NCBI GenBank assembly: GCA_900540045.1
Contig: UQEF01000056.1
Location: 1 to 19,234 of the forward strand
DNA: 19,234 bases
Direction: 5' to 3'
From: an uncultured Eubacteriales bacterium
GTDB taxonomy: Bacteria; Bacillota; Clostridia; Christensenellales; Aristaeellaceae
Shown here: in pieces, positions 7,133 to 13,922 of the stretch
How the letters are laid out: each line of letters starts with the position of its first letter
How positions within the stretch are numbered: position 1 is the first letter of the stretch
Program-made: the position numbers and the translations under genes
Notes under the pieces: generated by a model
What the model was told of the DNA's origin: nothing
What the model saw: the letters and a program-made list of their open reading frames with translations, nothing else
The model's database searches: none

Positions 7133-8047
7133 TTATTTTTGTATGCTTTGCGGATGCTTTCGGTAAGCGCTGGGGGAGGTGCCGGTAATTTGCCGGAAAG
7201 CACGGTTAAAATTGGCTGCGTTGTTGTAGCCTGCAATTTGCGATACCTCGGTAATGCTCATCCTGTTGCGGGTAAGCAAATCCTGCGCCAGTTCGATGCG
7301 CTTGGCGGTAATGTAGCGCCAGGGTGAAACGCCATTGAGACGTTTGAAAATAGCGGAAAAATAGCATGGGCTCATATGGGCCGCCTTTGCCAGATCCGAT
7401 AGCAAGATGGGTTCGGTCAAATGCGCCTGAATATAGGCCATGGCCTCCTCAATTTGCTCCATGTTGCTGCCCGACGCCGGCGCAGCGCCGCTTTGGGCAT
7501 CCGCCGGAAGCAGCCGGTTGAGCAAAACCAGCATTCTCAGAAGCAGCGCCTTTACCATGGCTTCATAATCGGCCTCATGTCCGATAAACTCCTGCTCCAT
7601 GTTCAGGATATTGCGGCTGATCTGCTCCGTTCGGGAGCATTTGGGCAGGCGGTGTTCAATGGTCCTGCCGACGTTTTCAAACACCTGCAGGTATTTGGCA
7701 TCAAACATATCGTTTCCGGGGGACCAGATGAACCGCGGCTCAAAATGAATGGTTAAAAAGGTGAGGCCATCCGGCCCATCAATTTCAGAAAAGCAATGCT
7801 GATCCATGCTCCTGCACAAAAAAATATCGCCGGGAGTGATAGGATAACATTTTTTGTTGACAATGTAGGAACCATGGCCCTGCAAAAAAAGCGATATTTC
7901 GATTTCTGGATGAAAATGATTCTGGGGTTCGCGCACACAGGGTGCGGCACGCAACCGCCTCAGCCGCAGCAGACACGCACGCGGCTCGCTTTGTTCACAG
8001 ATCATATCCTCCGTGACCCAAAGCAGGTAGGGAGCTTTTTGGTTCAT
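7133..8047 (-). CDS. AraC-family transcriptional regulator with N-terminal cupin sensor
   Basis: 304 aa from the ATG at 8047, chosen because AAGGAG lies 5 bases upstream; an in-frame ATG at 8125 lies inside the promoter's -10 to start region and is unlikely. The N-terminal cupin fold includes HFHPEIEISLFLQGHG at 44-59 and PGDIFL at 72-77, the sugar-binding arm of AraC/RhaR-like proteins. The C-terminal double helix-turn-helix spans about 200-298, with SDLAKAAHMSPCYFSAIFK and ITEVSQIAGYNNAANFNRAF. It lies between two candidate target promoters and is transcribed toward the dehydrogenase operon. The 15-bp repeat over its own -35 suggests autorepression. Its effector is probably the transported sugar or a pathway intermediate; not determinable here. 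Confidence 0.92.
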   Translation of the reverse strand: MNQKAPYLLWVTEDMICEQSEPRACLLRLRRLRAAPCVREPQNHFHPEIEISLFLQGHGSYIVNKKCYPITPGDIFLCRSMDQHCFSEIDGPDGLTFLTIHFEPRFIWSPGNDMFDAKYLQVFENVGRTIEHRLPKCSRTEQISRNILNMEQEFIGHEADYEAMVKALLLRMLVLLNRLLPADAQSGAAPASGSNMEQIEEAMAYIQAHLTEPILLSDLAKAAHMSPCYFSAIFKRLNGVSPWRYITAKRIELAQDLLTRNRMSITEVSQIAGYNNAANFNRAFRQITGTSPSAYRKHPQSIQK

Positions 8048-8107
8048 GGCGACTCCTTTTTGTTGTATGGGCAGGCGCTCAGGTTGCTTCGCATTTGTGT
8101 CTGCACC

Positions 8108-8136
8108 ATGATAGTACAAATCCAACCGATTGTCAA
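8108..8136 (-). promoter_or_regulatory. Promoter of the AraC-family regulator gene
   Basis: On the minus strand a perfect TTGACA (8136..8131) and TATCAT (8113..8108) are separated by exactly 17 bases. The predicted start lies near 8101, giving a leader of about 54 nt. The 15-bp repeat 8132..8146 covers the -35, which suggests repression by the protein that binds the repeat. Confidence 0.7.
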
Positions 8137-8146
8137 AGATACAAAT
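8132..8146. repeat. 15-bp exact repeat, copy 2, over the regulator's -35
   Basis: GTCAAAGATACAAAT, identical to 7020..7034 over 1.1 kb away. Five bases of the -35 box are inside it. Two copies flanking the regulator gene, one at each end, fit an autoregulatory circuit, possibly with looping between them; binding is inferred, not shown. Confidence 0.55.
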
Positions 8147-8241
8147 GCAATATCGCGATCGTTTTTGCCTTCTTTGGGTGGAGCTGAAAAATATGCACCA
8201 AACATAAAAATTATGGCGTTCCGCTTTTTCGGTGAAACGAC

Positions 8242-8247
8242 TATAAT
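8242..8247 (+). promoter_or_regulatory. -10 box of the Dpp-type transporter operon
   Basis: A perfect TATAAT with no good -35 (TTCCGC at 17 bases), suggesting dependence on an activator such as the response regulator encoded at 15674..17239. The predicted start is near 8254. It lies 171 bases before the GTG of the binding-protein gene. Confidence 0.5.
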
Positions 8248-8259
8248 AATTTACAGTAA

Positions 8260-8271
8260 AAGGCGTTTATC
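8260..8271. promoter_or_regulatory. Shared near-palindromic operator candidate, copy 2
   Basis: AAGGCGTTTATC, identical to 6916..6927, inside TAAA-N5-TTTA. It lies about +7 to +18 relative to the predicted start of the Dpp-type operon and abuts a TATCTTTTGA-like half-site at 8272..8279. Confidence 0.45.
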
Positions 8272-8417
8272 ATCTTTGAACATGCATGGCCGCATGGAAA
8301 CGGTTACCCTTAGCCGGGGGAACTTTGTCTCTTGCGAGCCGCATGCTTTCCAGTGCAATTTGAAAGCTTGGCCTTTCAGAATTGAAAAACGTAACCAGAA
8401 AAAAGGAGGAGAAAACG

Positions 8418-9959
8418 GTGAAAAAAGTACTGGCGGGTATCCTGACACTGATTCTGGCCATCGCATGCGTGGGATTTGCGGCGGCCGAAGGCGAGCCGGT
8501 GCGCGGCGGCACCCTGGTTGTGGCAAAGGGCGTAAAACAATCTACCCTGGACCCCACCAAGGCCAACGCGCAGGACTCGGACTACGATCTCTACGCACAA
8601 ATATACGAGCCGCTTATCAGCATGGACGCCAGCGGCAATCTCATCCCGTGCCTGGCCGAAAGCTGGGATGTACAGGATGAAACCACCATCGTCTTCAAGC
8701 TCAAGCAGGGCGTTGTGTTTCACGACGGTACCCCCTTCAACGCCGAGGCTGTGAAGTTTGTAATGGACTGGTATAAGTCCGAAGAATGCTCCCCCTGGTT
8801 TGCCTCGCAGATTGTGGAGCTTGAGAGCGTCGAGGTCATTGACGACTATACCGTAAAGATGACGCTTTCTGAGCCCTCTGCGGTATTCCTCACCTCCATG
8901 AGCAACTATACATCGCTGATGATCTCCCCCGAGGCCATCAAAACCTACGGAGACGAGCTTTCGCTCAACGCAGTAGGCACGGGTGCCTTCAAGCTCAAGG
9001 AGGCTGTGGAAGGCGACCACTATACCCTGGTGCGCAACGAGGATTATTGGGGCCTTGGCGAGGATGGCCTGCCACTGCCTTATCTGGACGAAGTCGTTAT
9101 CAAGATTATCGACGATGAAACAGTTAAGGCCACCAACCTGATCAGCGGCGACGTACAGCTGACCGATTATCTGAAAACGGCTGTGAACATTCAGATGCTG
9201 CAGGCCAACAGCTCCGTATCCGTTTCCCGGCTGCCCACCGCCGACGTTTATTGCCTTTTCCCCAATGTAAACTACGACATGCTGCAGGATGTCAGGGTGC
9301 GCCAGGCCATTGCCTATGCGCTCAACACCGATGAAATGGCGGCCGCCATGACCCAGGGGCTTGGCAGCAGGTCCATTTGGCCGGTCGGCGTAAACCAGTG
9401 GTTCTATTCGGATTACACCCCTTACAGCTATGATCCCGAAAAGGCCAAGTCGCTTCTGGCGGAAGCCGGATATCCCGATGGCTTTGATATTACGCTGCAG
9501 TGCATCTCGCGTGAGCCTGACAACACCATCATGCAAATCGTACAGCAGCAGCTGGCGGCCGTGGGCATCAATGTAAAGCTTGAATCCATGGAGAGGCTCG
9601 CCTGGGTAGACCTGTATACCAAGCAGCTTGGCGGCCAGCTGGGCCTTGCCAAGATGACCTATCCTCGTGTAGATGCTTATGTGCAGCTTAACACCAACAT
9701 GGGCGGGACCTCCAGCAACAACTATTCCCAGTACAAGGGCGAGGAGTTCAACAAGCTGCTGGATCAGATCAAGCTGGAATACGACATGGAAGCCCGCAAG
9801 GAGCTGCTAAAGCAGGCTCAAAAGGTGTACCTTGATGACTGCGCCACTATTTTCCTCTATGAGCTGCCCCGTTATGTTGCCTATTCCAACAGACTGCAAA
9901 ACTACGGCACCTATTCCCTGGGCCACTGGAAACTGGCTACCATGTGGCTGGCTGAATAA
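8418..9959 (+). CDS. ABC transporter substrate-binding protein, family 5 (Dpp/Opp type)
   Basis: 513 aa from a GTG at 8418, chosen because AAAGGAGGA (8402..8410) is 7 bases upstream and the signal peptide VKKVLAGILTLILAIAC starts there. Cys17 is in a weak lipobox (AIAC); a signal peptidase I cut after AAA at 21-23 is also possible. The mature protein has the family 5 blocks RGGTLVVAKG, YEPLISMD, LAESWDVQDETTIVFKLKQG, VVFHDGTPFNAEAVKF, GTGAFKL and VRQAIAYALNTDEM. Family 5 proteins bind peptides, nickel, or oligosaccharides and opines. The downstream sugar-type two-component system and mannonate dehydratase argue for a carbohydrate ligand here, which is inference. A strong hairpin follows the stop codon. 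Confidence 0.93.
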   Translation: MKKVLAGILTLILAIACVGFAAAEGEPVRGGTLVVAKGVKQSTLDPTKANAQDSDYDLYAQIYEPLISMDASGNLIPCLAESWDVQDETTIVFKLKQGVVFHDGTPFNAEAVKFVMDWYKSEECSPWFASQIVELESVEVIDDYTVKMTLSEPSAVFLTSMSNYTSLMISPEAIKTYGDELSLNAVGTGAFKLKEAVEGDHYTLVRNEDYWGLGEDGLPLPYLDEVVIKIIDDETVKATNLISGDVQLTDYLKTAVNIQMLQANSSVSVSRLPTADVYCLFPNVNYDMLQDVRVRQAIAYALNTDEMAAAMTQGLGSRSIWPVGVNQWFYSDYTPYSYDPEKAKSLLAEAGYPDGFDITLQCISREPDNTIMQIVQQQLAAVGINVKLESMERLAWVDLYTKQLGGQLGLAKMTYPRVDAYVQLNTNMGGTSSNNYSQYKGEEFNKLLDQIKLEYDMEARKELLKQAQKVYLDDCATIFLYELPRYVAYSNRLQNYGTYSLGHWKLATMWLAE

Positions 9960-9974
9960 TAATCCTGGTTTTTC

Positions 9975-10012
9975 GGGACAGGGCGCTTTACAACGGTCAA
10001 GCGTCCTGTCCC
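9975..10012 (+). terminator. Strong hairpin between binding-protein and permease genes (attenuator or stabiliser)
   Basis: GGGACAGGGCGCTT (9975..9988) pairs with AAGCGTCCTGTCCC (9999..10012), a 14-bp stem with a single G-T wobble and a 10-nt loop. Seven T's occur at 10022..10028, nine bases after the stem, too far for a classic terminator. It probably limits read-through and protects the upstream mRNA, favouring binding-protein synthesis. Confidence 0.7.
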
Positions 10013-10058
10013 AATAAAGAGTTTTTTTGCCGACGTACGTTTGGGGAGCGTTGATTCA

Positions 10059-11012
10059 ATGGCATATATGATTTTGAAAAAGGTCTTGTCCATCATTCCG
10101 CTGTTGCTATTGGTGAGCGTTATTTTATTTGTGCTGATCAACCTGCTCCCCGGCGACGCAGCCATGGGAATGGTTACCGAGGGCGCCAGCGAGGACTATG
10201 TAAACCGGGTCCGCGCGGAGATGGGACTGGATAAACCTCCTGTAACCCGGTATTTTGACTGGCTAATCGGCATCTTTAGGGGTGATCTTGGAAAATCGCT
10301 TATATCCAACCAGCTGGTCAGCGTTAAGATTGCCCAACGATTGCCCGTAACCCTGGAAATTACCTTTGTAGCCATGGTGATTTCCATTCTCATCGCGGTT
10401 CCTTTGGGTATTTTATCGGCCGTGCGGCGCGGCAGCATTTTTGACACCATCGGCAGCTTTGTTTCCATGCTGGGAATTGCCATGCCGCCGTTTTGGCTGG
10501 GTATGCTGCTGGTGCTGCTCTTCAGCGTAACGCTAAACGCACTTCCGGCATCGGGATTTGTATCCTTTGCGCAAGACCCGCTGCAAAACCTGCGTTGCGT
10601 GATCATGCCGGCTGCCAGCATCGGCGTGGCCTTTGCCGCTACCGTGATGCGGCAAACGCGCTCGGCGCTGTTGGAGGTTATGCAGCAGGACTATGTGACC
10701 ACTGCCTACGCCAAGGGCCTCAAAGGGCGGGTTGTTATTTGGAAGCATGCGCTGCGAAACGCGCTGATTCCCGTCGTCACCGTAATCACAATGCAAATCG
10801 GCCGTCTCATTGGCGGTGCGGTCGTTACGGAAACGGTTTTTGCCCTTCCGGGCATCGGCAGGGAGATCGTGGACGCCATTCTTTCCAGAGATTACCCCGT
10901 TGTCATGGGGATGATTCTGGTCGTGGCCGCATTGGTAGTGGTAACCAATACGCTGGTGGATGTGCTCTACATTCTGATTGATCCCAGAATCAGCACGGCA
11001 TCAAAATCCTAA
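10059..11012 (+). CDS. ABC transporter permease, DppB/OppB type
   Basis: 317 aa from the ATG at 10059, with GGGGAG about 10 bases upstream; a second ATG three codons later is possible. The N-terminal membrane segment (about 9-30) is followed by LLPGDAAM, the standard OppB start region, then a periplasmic section with VRAEMGLDKPPVTRYFDWL. Further membrane spans lie at about 99-121, 133-158, 180-200, 235-256 and 280-305. The EAA loop is DYVTTAYAKGLKGRVVIWKH (211-230) leading to ALRNALIP, and ETVFALPGIGR (258-268) is a family signature. It pairs with the DppC-type protein encoded next to form the membrane channel. Confidence 0.94.
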   Translation: MAYMILKKVLSIIPLLLLVSVILFVLINLLPGDAAMGMVTEGASEDYVNRVRAEMGLDKPPVTRYFDWLIGIFRGDLGKSLISNQLVSVKIAQRLPVTLEITFVAMVISILIAVPLGILSAVRRGSIFDTIGSFVSMLGIAMPPFWLGMLLVLLFSVTLNALPASGFVSFAQDPLQNLRCVIMPAASIGVAFAATVMRQTRSALLEVMQQDYVTTAYAKGLKGRVVIWKHALRNALIPVVTVITMQIGRLIGGAVVTETVFALPGIGREIVDAILSRDYPVVMGMILVVAALVVVTNTLVDVLYILIDPRISTASKS

Positions 11013-11034
11013 AAGCGGGGGGCATAGATTCAGC

Positions 11035-11877
11035 ATGAAACGATTTTGCAAAACCCTACGCAAGCTGCTGCATAACAAGCTGGCGGCCGCGGGTATCGTC
11101 ATATGTCTGGCCATGATGATCATTGCCATTTTTGCGCCCTTCTTTGCTCCCCATGACCCCAACTATCAAACCTTTTCCGATATTCTGCAAAAACCCAGCG
11201 CCGAATACCCCATGGGCACGGACAATCTGGGCCGCTGCGTCTACAGCCGCGTGATTTACGGTACACGCATCACCATCGTGGTGGGGGTCGTGGCCGTGCT
11301 TATCGCCATGACGCTGGGTACAACGCTCGGGCTGCTCGCGGGCTACTACAAGGGGCGCATTGACACCGTTATTTCATCCATCACGGATGCCGTGTGGTCG
11401 TTTCCGACCATCATTCTGGCGCTTGCCATCACAACGGCTTTGGGGCCGGGATTGACCAACGTTTTGATTGCTATCGGCATTGTGTTTACGCCGGCCTTTA
11501 CCCGCGTGGTTCGCTCCATGGTGCTGTCCGTGCGCGAAATGGAATATGTGCAGGGAGCCAGGGCAATTGGCCTGTCGGATTTTCGCATCATCGTGCGCTA
11601 CATCCTGCCCAACGTCTTTCCCGTTATCATCGTGCAGGCCAGCCTCAATGCGGCGCAAGCCATTATCTCCGAGGCATCCCTTAGCTTCATGGGCTTGGGA
11701 ATTCAGCCGCCGGAGGCAAGCTGGGGCTATATGCTCAAGTCCGGATATCCCTATCTTTGGGTGGCACCCTGGCTGAGCATCTATCCCGGACTGCTGATTT
11801 TGCTGATTGTATTGGCGCTCAATTTTCTGGGCGACGGCCTGAGAGATGCTCTTGACGTGCGCCTGAAAGCGGAGTGA
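11035..11877 (+). CDS. ABC transporter permease, DppC/OppC type
   Basis: 280 aa from the ATG at 11035; the frame is open further upstream, overlapping the previous gene, but MKRFCKTLRKLLHNKLA is the usual basic N-terminus of DppC proteins. Landmarks are the first membrane segment at about 16-38, the signature GTDNLGRCVYSRVIYGTR at 61-78, the EAA loop region EYVQGARAIGLSDFRIIVRY at 170-189 with ILPNVF, and the C-terminal SFMGLGIQPPEASWGYML (217-234) and NFLGDGLRDALDVRL (263-277). The ribosome binding site is only a G-run about 12 bases upstream, weaker than those of its neighbours, perhaps offset by translational coupling. Confidence 0.94.
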   Translation: MKRFCKTLRKLLHNKLAAAGIVICLAMMIIAIFAPFFAPHDPNYQTFSDILQKPSAEYPMGTDNLGRCVYSRVIYGTRITIVVGVVAVLIAMTLGTTLGLLAGYYKGRIDTVISSITDAVWSFPTIILALAITTALGPGLTNVLIAIGIVFTPAFTRVVRSMVLSVREMEYVQGARAIGLSDFRIIVRYILPNVFPVIIVQASLNAAQAIISEASLSFMGLGIQPPEASWGYMLKSGYPYLWVAPWLSIYPGLLILLIVLALNFLGDGLRDALDVRLKAE

Positions 11878-11891
11878 AAGGAGGAACGGAT

Positions 11892-12878
11892 GTGAATGAC
11901 GTGCTGCTAAACGTCGAAAACCTGAGCGTTGCCTTCAAGTACGAGCGCCGCTATATACCCGTTACCCATGATGTGAGCTTCCAGGTTCGCTCCGGCGAAA
12001 TCCTTGGGTTGGTAGGTGAATCGGGATCGGGAAAAAGTGTAACAGCCAAAGTTATCATGGGCCTCTTGCCGCGAGGCTCGTCAAAGATCGTATCCGGAAG
12101 AGTCGTCCTGGAGGGCCGGGACGTTACCAAGCTAACCCCAAAAGAATTCTGCGGGCTTCGCGGCAAGCAGGCCGCCATGATTTTTCAGGAACCCATGACC
12201 AGCCTCAATCCTGTCTATACCTGCGGCAATCAGCTGGTGGAAGCCATTCGTCTGCACCAGTCCCTCAGCCGCGATCAGGCCTGGGAGGCAGGCATCGAAA
12301 TGCTGCGGCAGGTCGGTATTCCTGAACCTCAAACCCGCATGAAAAACTACCCTCACGAAATGTCCGGCGGCATGCGCCAGCGCGTGATGATTGCCATGGC
12401 GCTTTGCTGCAATCCCCATCTGCTCATTGCCGACGAGCCTACCACGGCCCTGGACCCCACCATTCAGGCGCAAATCATCGAGCTGATAAAGGACCTGCAA
12501 CAAAAACGCGGAATGTCGGTACTCTTTATCTCCCATGACCTGGGCGTGATTGCTGAAACCTGCCATCGCGTTGTCGTGTTGTACGCGGGATCGGTTATGG
12601 AAAGTGCGCCGGTTAGAACGCTGTTTCATCAACCGCTTCATCCATACACAAAAGGGTTGATTGCCTCCATTCCCAAGGCCGGAGCCAAGGTCAGCGGCCG
12701 TCTGCCCAGCATAGAGGGCAGCGTTCCGCATTTTACAGACATGCCGGTGGGATGCCCCTTTCATCCCCGGTGTCCCTATGCCGGGGAAAGGTGCCGGCAG
12801 GAAACGCCGCCTCTGACAGGAGATGAAACGCATCAGGTGCGGTGCTTTTACGCGGAAGGGAGAAATGAGCATGCCTGA
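11892..12878 (+). CDS. ABC transporter ATP-binding protein, DppD/OppD type
   Basis: 328 aa from a GTG at 11892, chosen because AAAGGAGG (11877..11884) is 7 bases upstream; an ATG two bases earlier is out of frame and runs straight into TGA. Complete ATPase motifs: Walker A GESGSGKS at 42-49, Q-loop Gln99, signature MSGGMRQR at 157-164, Walker [13 protein letters not shown] at 177-188 and H-loop His215. The C-terminal oligopeptide-transporter domain has the cysteine motif [15 protein letters not shown] (287-301) plus Cys318, the positions that carry an iron-sulphur cluster in some Opp/Dpp ATPases. It drives transport with the partner ATPase encoded next, with which it overlaps by 14 bases. Confidence 0.94.
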   Translation: MNDVLLNVENLSVAFKYERRYIPVTHDVSFQVRSGEILGLVGESGSGKSVTAKVIMGLLPRGSSKIVSGRVVLEGRDVTKLTPKEFCGLRGKQAAMIFQEPMTSLNPVYTCGNQLVEAIRLHQSLSRDQAWEAGIEMLRQVGIPEPQTRMKNYPHEMSGGMRQRVMIAMALCCNPHLLIADEPTTALDPTIQAQIIELIKDLQQKRGMSVLFISHDLGVIAETCHRVVVLYAGSVMESAPVRTLFHQPLHPYTKGLIASIPKAGAKVSGRLPSIEGSVPHFTDMPVGCPFHPRCPYAGERCRQETPPLTGDETHQVRCFYAEGRNEHA

Positions 12879-13845
12879 GTTGCTGGAGGTACGAGACCTC
12901 AAAAAATACTTTCCCGTGACCGGCGGCTTCCTCAAAAAGACCGTGGGATGGGTCAAAGCGGTAGATGGCGTGGATTTGACTATTGGCGCCGGGGAAACCT
13001 TCGGCCTTGTCGGAGAATCCGGCTGCGGAAAAACCACGGTTGGCAAACTGGTATTGCGGCTTATTGAGGCCACGTCCGGCGATATCCGCTTTCAGGGACG
13101 CAACATTCGCGATTTGGACAAGAAGGAATTGCGCGCCCTGCGCAAGGAAATGCAAATCATTTTTCAGGACCCGTACGGCTCGCTGAATCCGCGGATGAAC
13201 ATCGGCGATATCGTTGCCGAACCTTTGCGCTGGCACAGGCTGGTTGATGAAAGCCAGGTAAACGGCCGCGTCTGCAAGCTGCTGGACATGGTGGGCCTAA
13301 ACGGCAAGGATATGTCCAAATATCCGCATGAGTTTTCCGGTGGACAGCGCCAGCGTATCGTCATAGCACGCGCGCTGGCCGTTCAGCCCAAATTGATAGT
13401 CTGCGACGAACCGGTTTCCGCGCTGGATGTATCCGTGCAGGCACAGATTCTCAATTTGCTAAAAGATCTGCAAGAGCAGCTGGGAATGGCCTATCTGTTT
13501 GTAGCGCACGGCATGCCCGCGGTGCGGTTCATGTCCGACAGAATTGGCGTAATGTATCTTGGCAAACTGGTGGAGGTTGCTGATGGCGAGGCACTGTTTG
13601 AGGAGCAGCTGCACCCCTATACCAAGGCCCTGATGAGCGCCATCCCTGTAGCCGATCCCGACCGGGTTTCCAAGCGTACCGTGCTCAGCGGCGATGTGCC
13701 AAGTCCCGTTCATCTGCCCAAAGGGTGCCGGTTTCAAACGCGCTGTTGCTGCGTATGTGACCGTTGCAGAATTGAAGAGCCGCCGCTGCGCCAGGTACGG
13801 CCGGGACGCCTGGTGGCATGCCATCTTGTTGCAGAAACCCCTTGA
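12865..13845 (+). CDS. ABC transporter ATP-binding protein, DppF/OppF type
   Basis: 326 aa from the ATG at 12865 (AAGGGA 4 to 5 bases upstream); ATG at 12871 is an alternative. Motifs: Walker A GESGCGKTT at 50-58, Q-loop Gln101, signature FSGGQRQR at 157-164, Walker B LIVCDEPVSALD at 177-188. Two oddities stand out. The H-loop reads FVAHGMPAV, keeping His215 but with Gly where nearly all relatives have Asp (SHDL). The C-terminal domain has a dense cysteine run, Cys288, 294, 295, 296, 298 and 301 (GCRFQTRCCCVCDRC), richer than the usual three. It is the last gene of the importer operon and a terminator hairpin follows 8 bases after the stop. Confidence 0.94.
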   Translation: MSMPELLEVRDLKKYFPVTGGFLKKTVGWVKAVDGVDLTIGAGETFGLVGESGCGKTTVGKLVLRLIEATSGDIRFQGRNIRDLDKKELRALRKEMQIIFQDPYGSLNPRMNIGDIVAEPLRWHRLVDESQVNGRVCKLLDMVGLNGKDMSKYPHEFSGGQRQRIVIARALAVQPKLIVCDEPVSALDVSVQAQILNLLKDLQEQLGMAYLFVAHGMPAVRFMSDRIGVMYLGKLVEVADGEALFEEQLHPYTKALMSAIPVADPDRVSKRTVLSGDVPSPVHLPKGCRFQTRCCCVCDRCRIEEPPLRQVRPGRLVACHLVAETP

Positions 13846-13853
13846 ACTGCCTG

Positions 13854-13887
13854 TGAACGAAATGCTGTGAAAACCGCATTTCGTTCA
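13854..13887 (+). terminator. Intrinsic terminator of the Dpp-type operon
   Basis: TGAACGAAATGC (13854..13865) pairs perfectly with GCATTTCGTTCA (13876..13887), a 12-bp stem with a 10-nt loop, followed by the T-rich TTTCTATGTTT. It separates the importer operon from the kinase-regulator-dehydratase unit, which has its own promoter immediately downstream. Confidence 0.75.
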
Positions 13888-13905
13888 TTTCTATGTTTGA
13901 CAGCG

Positions 13906-13916
13906 TATGGTATAAT
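13906..13916 (+). promoter_or_regulatory. Extended -10 promoter of the sensor-kinase operon
   Basis: TATGGTATAAT is a perfect match to the Gram-positive extended -10 (TRTGNTATAAT). The -35 region (TTTCTA at 13888..13893) is weak, as often seen with extended -10 promoters. Six bases separate the -10 from the ATG at 13923, placing the predicted start on the A of that ATG. Confidence 0.65.
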
Positions 13917-13922
13917 CACAAT

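Larger units (their letters stand above)
8048..8417. promoter_or_regulatory. 370-base divergent control region between the regulator and Dpp-type operons
   Basis: No gene is seen here. It holds the consensus-like regulator promoter at 8108..8136, the repeat at 8132..8146, a plus-strand TATAAT at 8242..8247, the shared 12-bp element at 8260..8271, a TATCTTT-like half-site ATCTTTGA at 8272..8279, and a weak catabolite-repression-like palindrome TGGAAACGGTTACC at 8295..8308. The plus-strand leader is about 164 nt and ends in the binding site AAAGGAGGA. An ATTTGT/ACAAAT inverted pair (8093..8098, 8116..8121) also flanks the regulator promoter's -10. Confidence 0.6.

Noticed and set aside
8376..9536. 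A 386-codon minus-strand open frame
   Set aside because: Antisense to the family 5 binding protein, composition typical of a shadow frame, no motifs.
12132..13073. A 313-codon minus-strand open frame over the two ATPase genes
   Set aside because: Opposite strand of conserved Walker and signature motifs; no domain of its own.
13897..13916. TTGACA and TATAAT read as a standard promoter pair
   Set aside because: Only 8 bases separate them; the TATAAT works as an extended -10 instead.
13893..13922. Upstream ATG of the sensor kinase frame
   Set aside because: It precedes the extended -10 and lacks a ribosome binding site; the encoded MFDSVWYNHN is not part of a signal anchor, while MKTVSIRWRLFLMF is.
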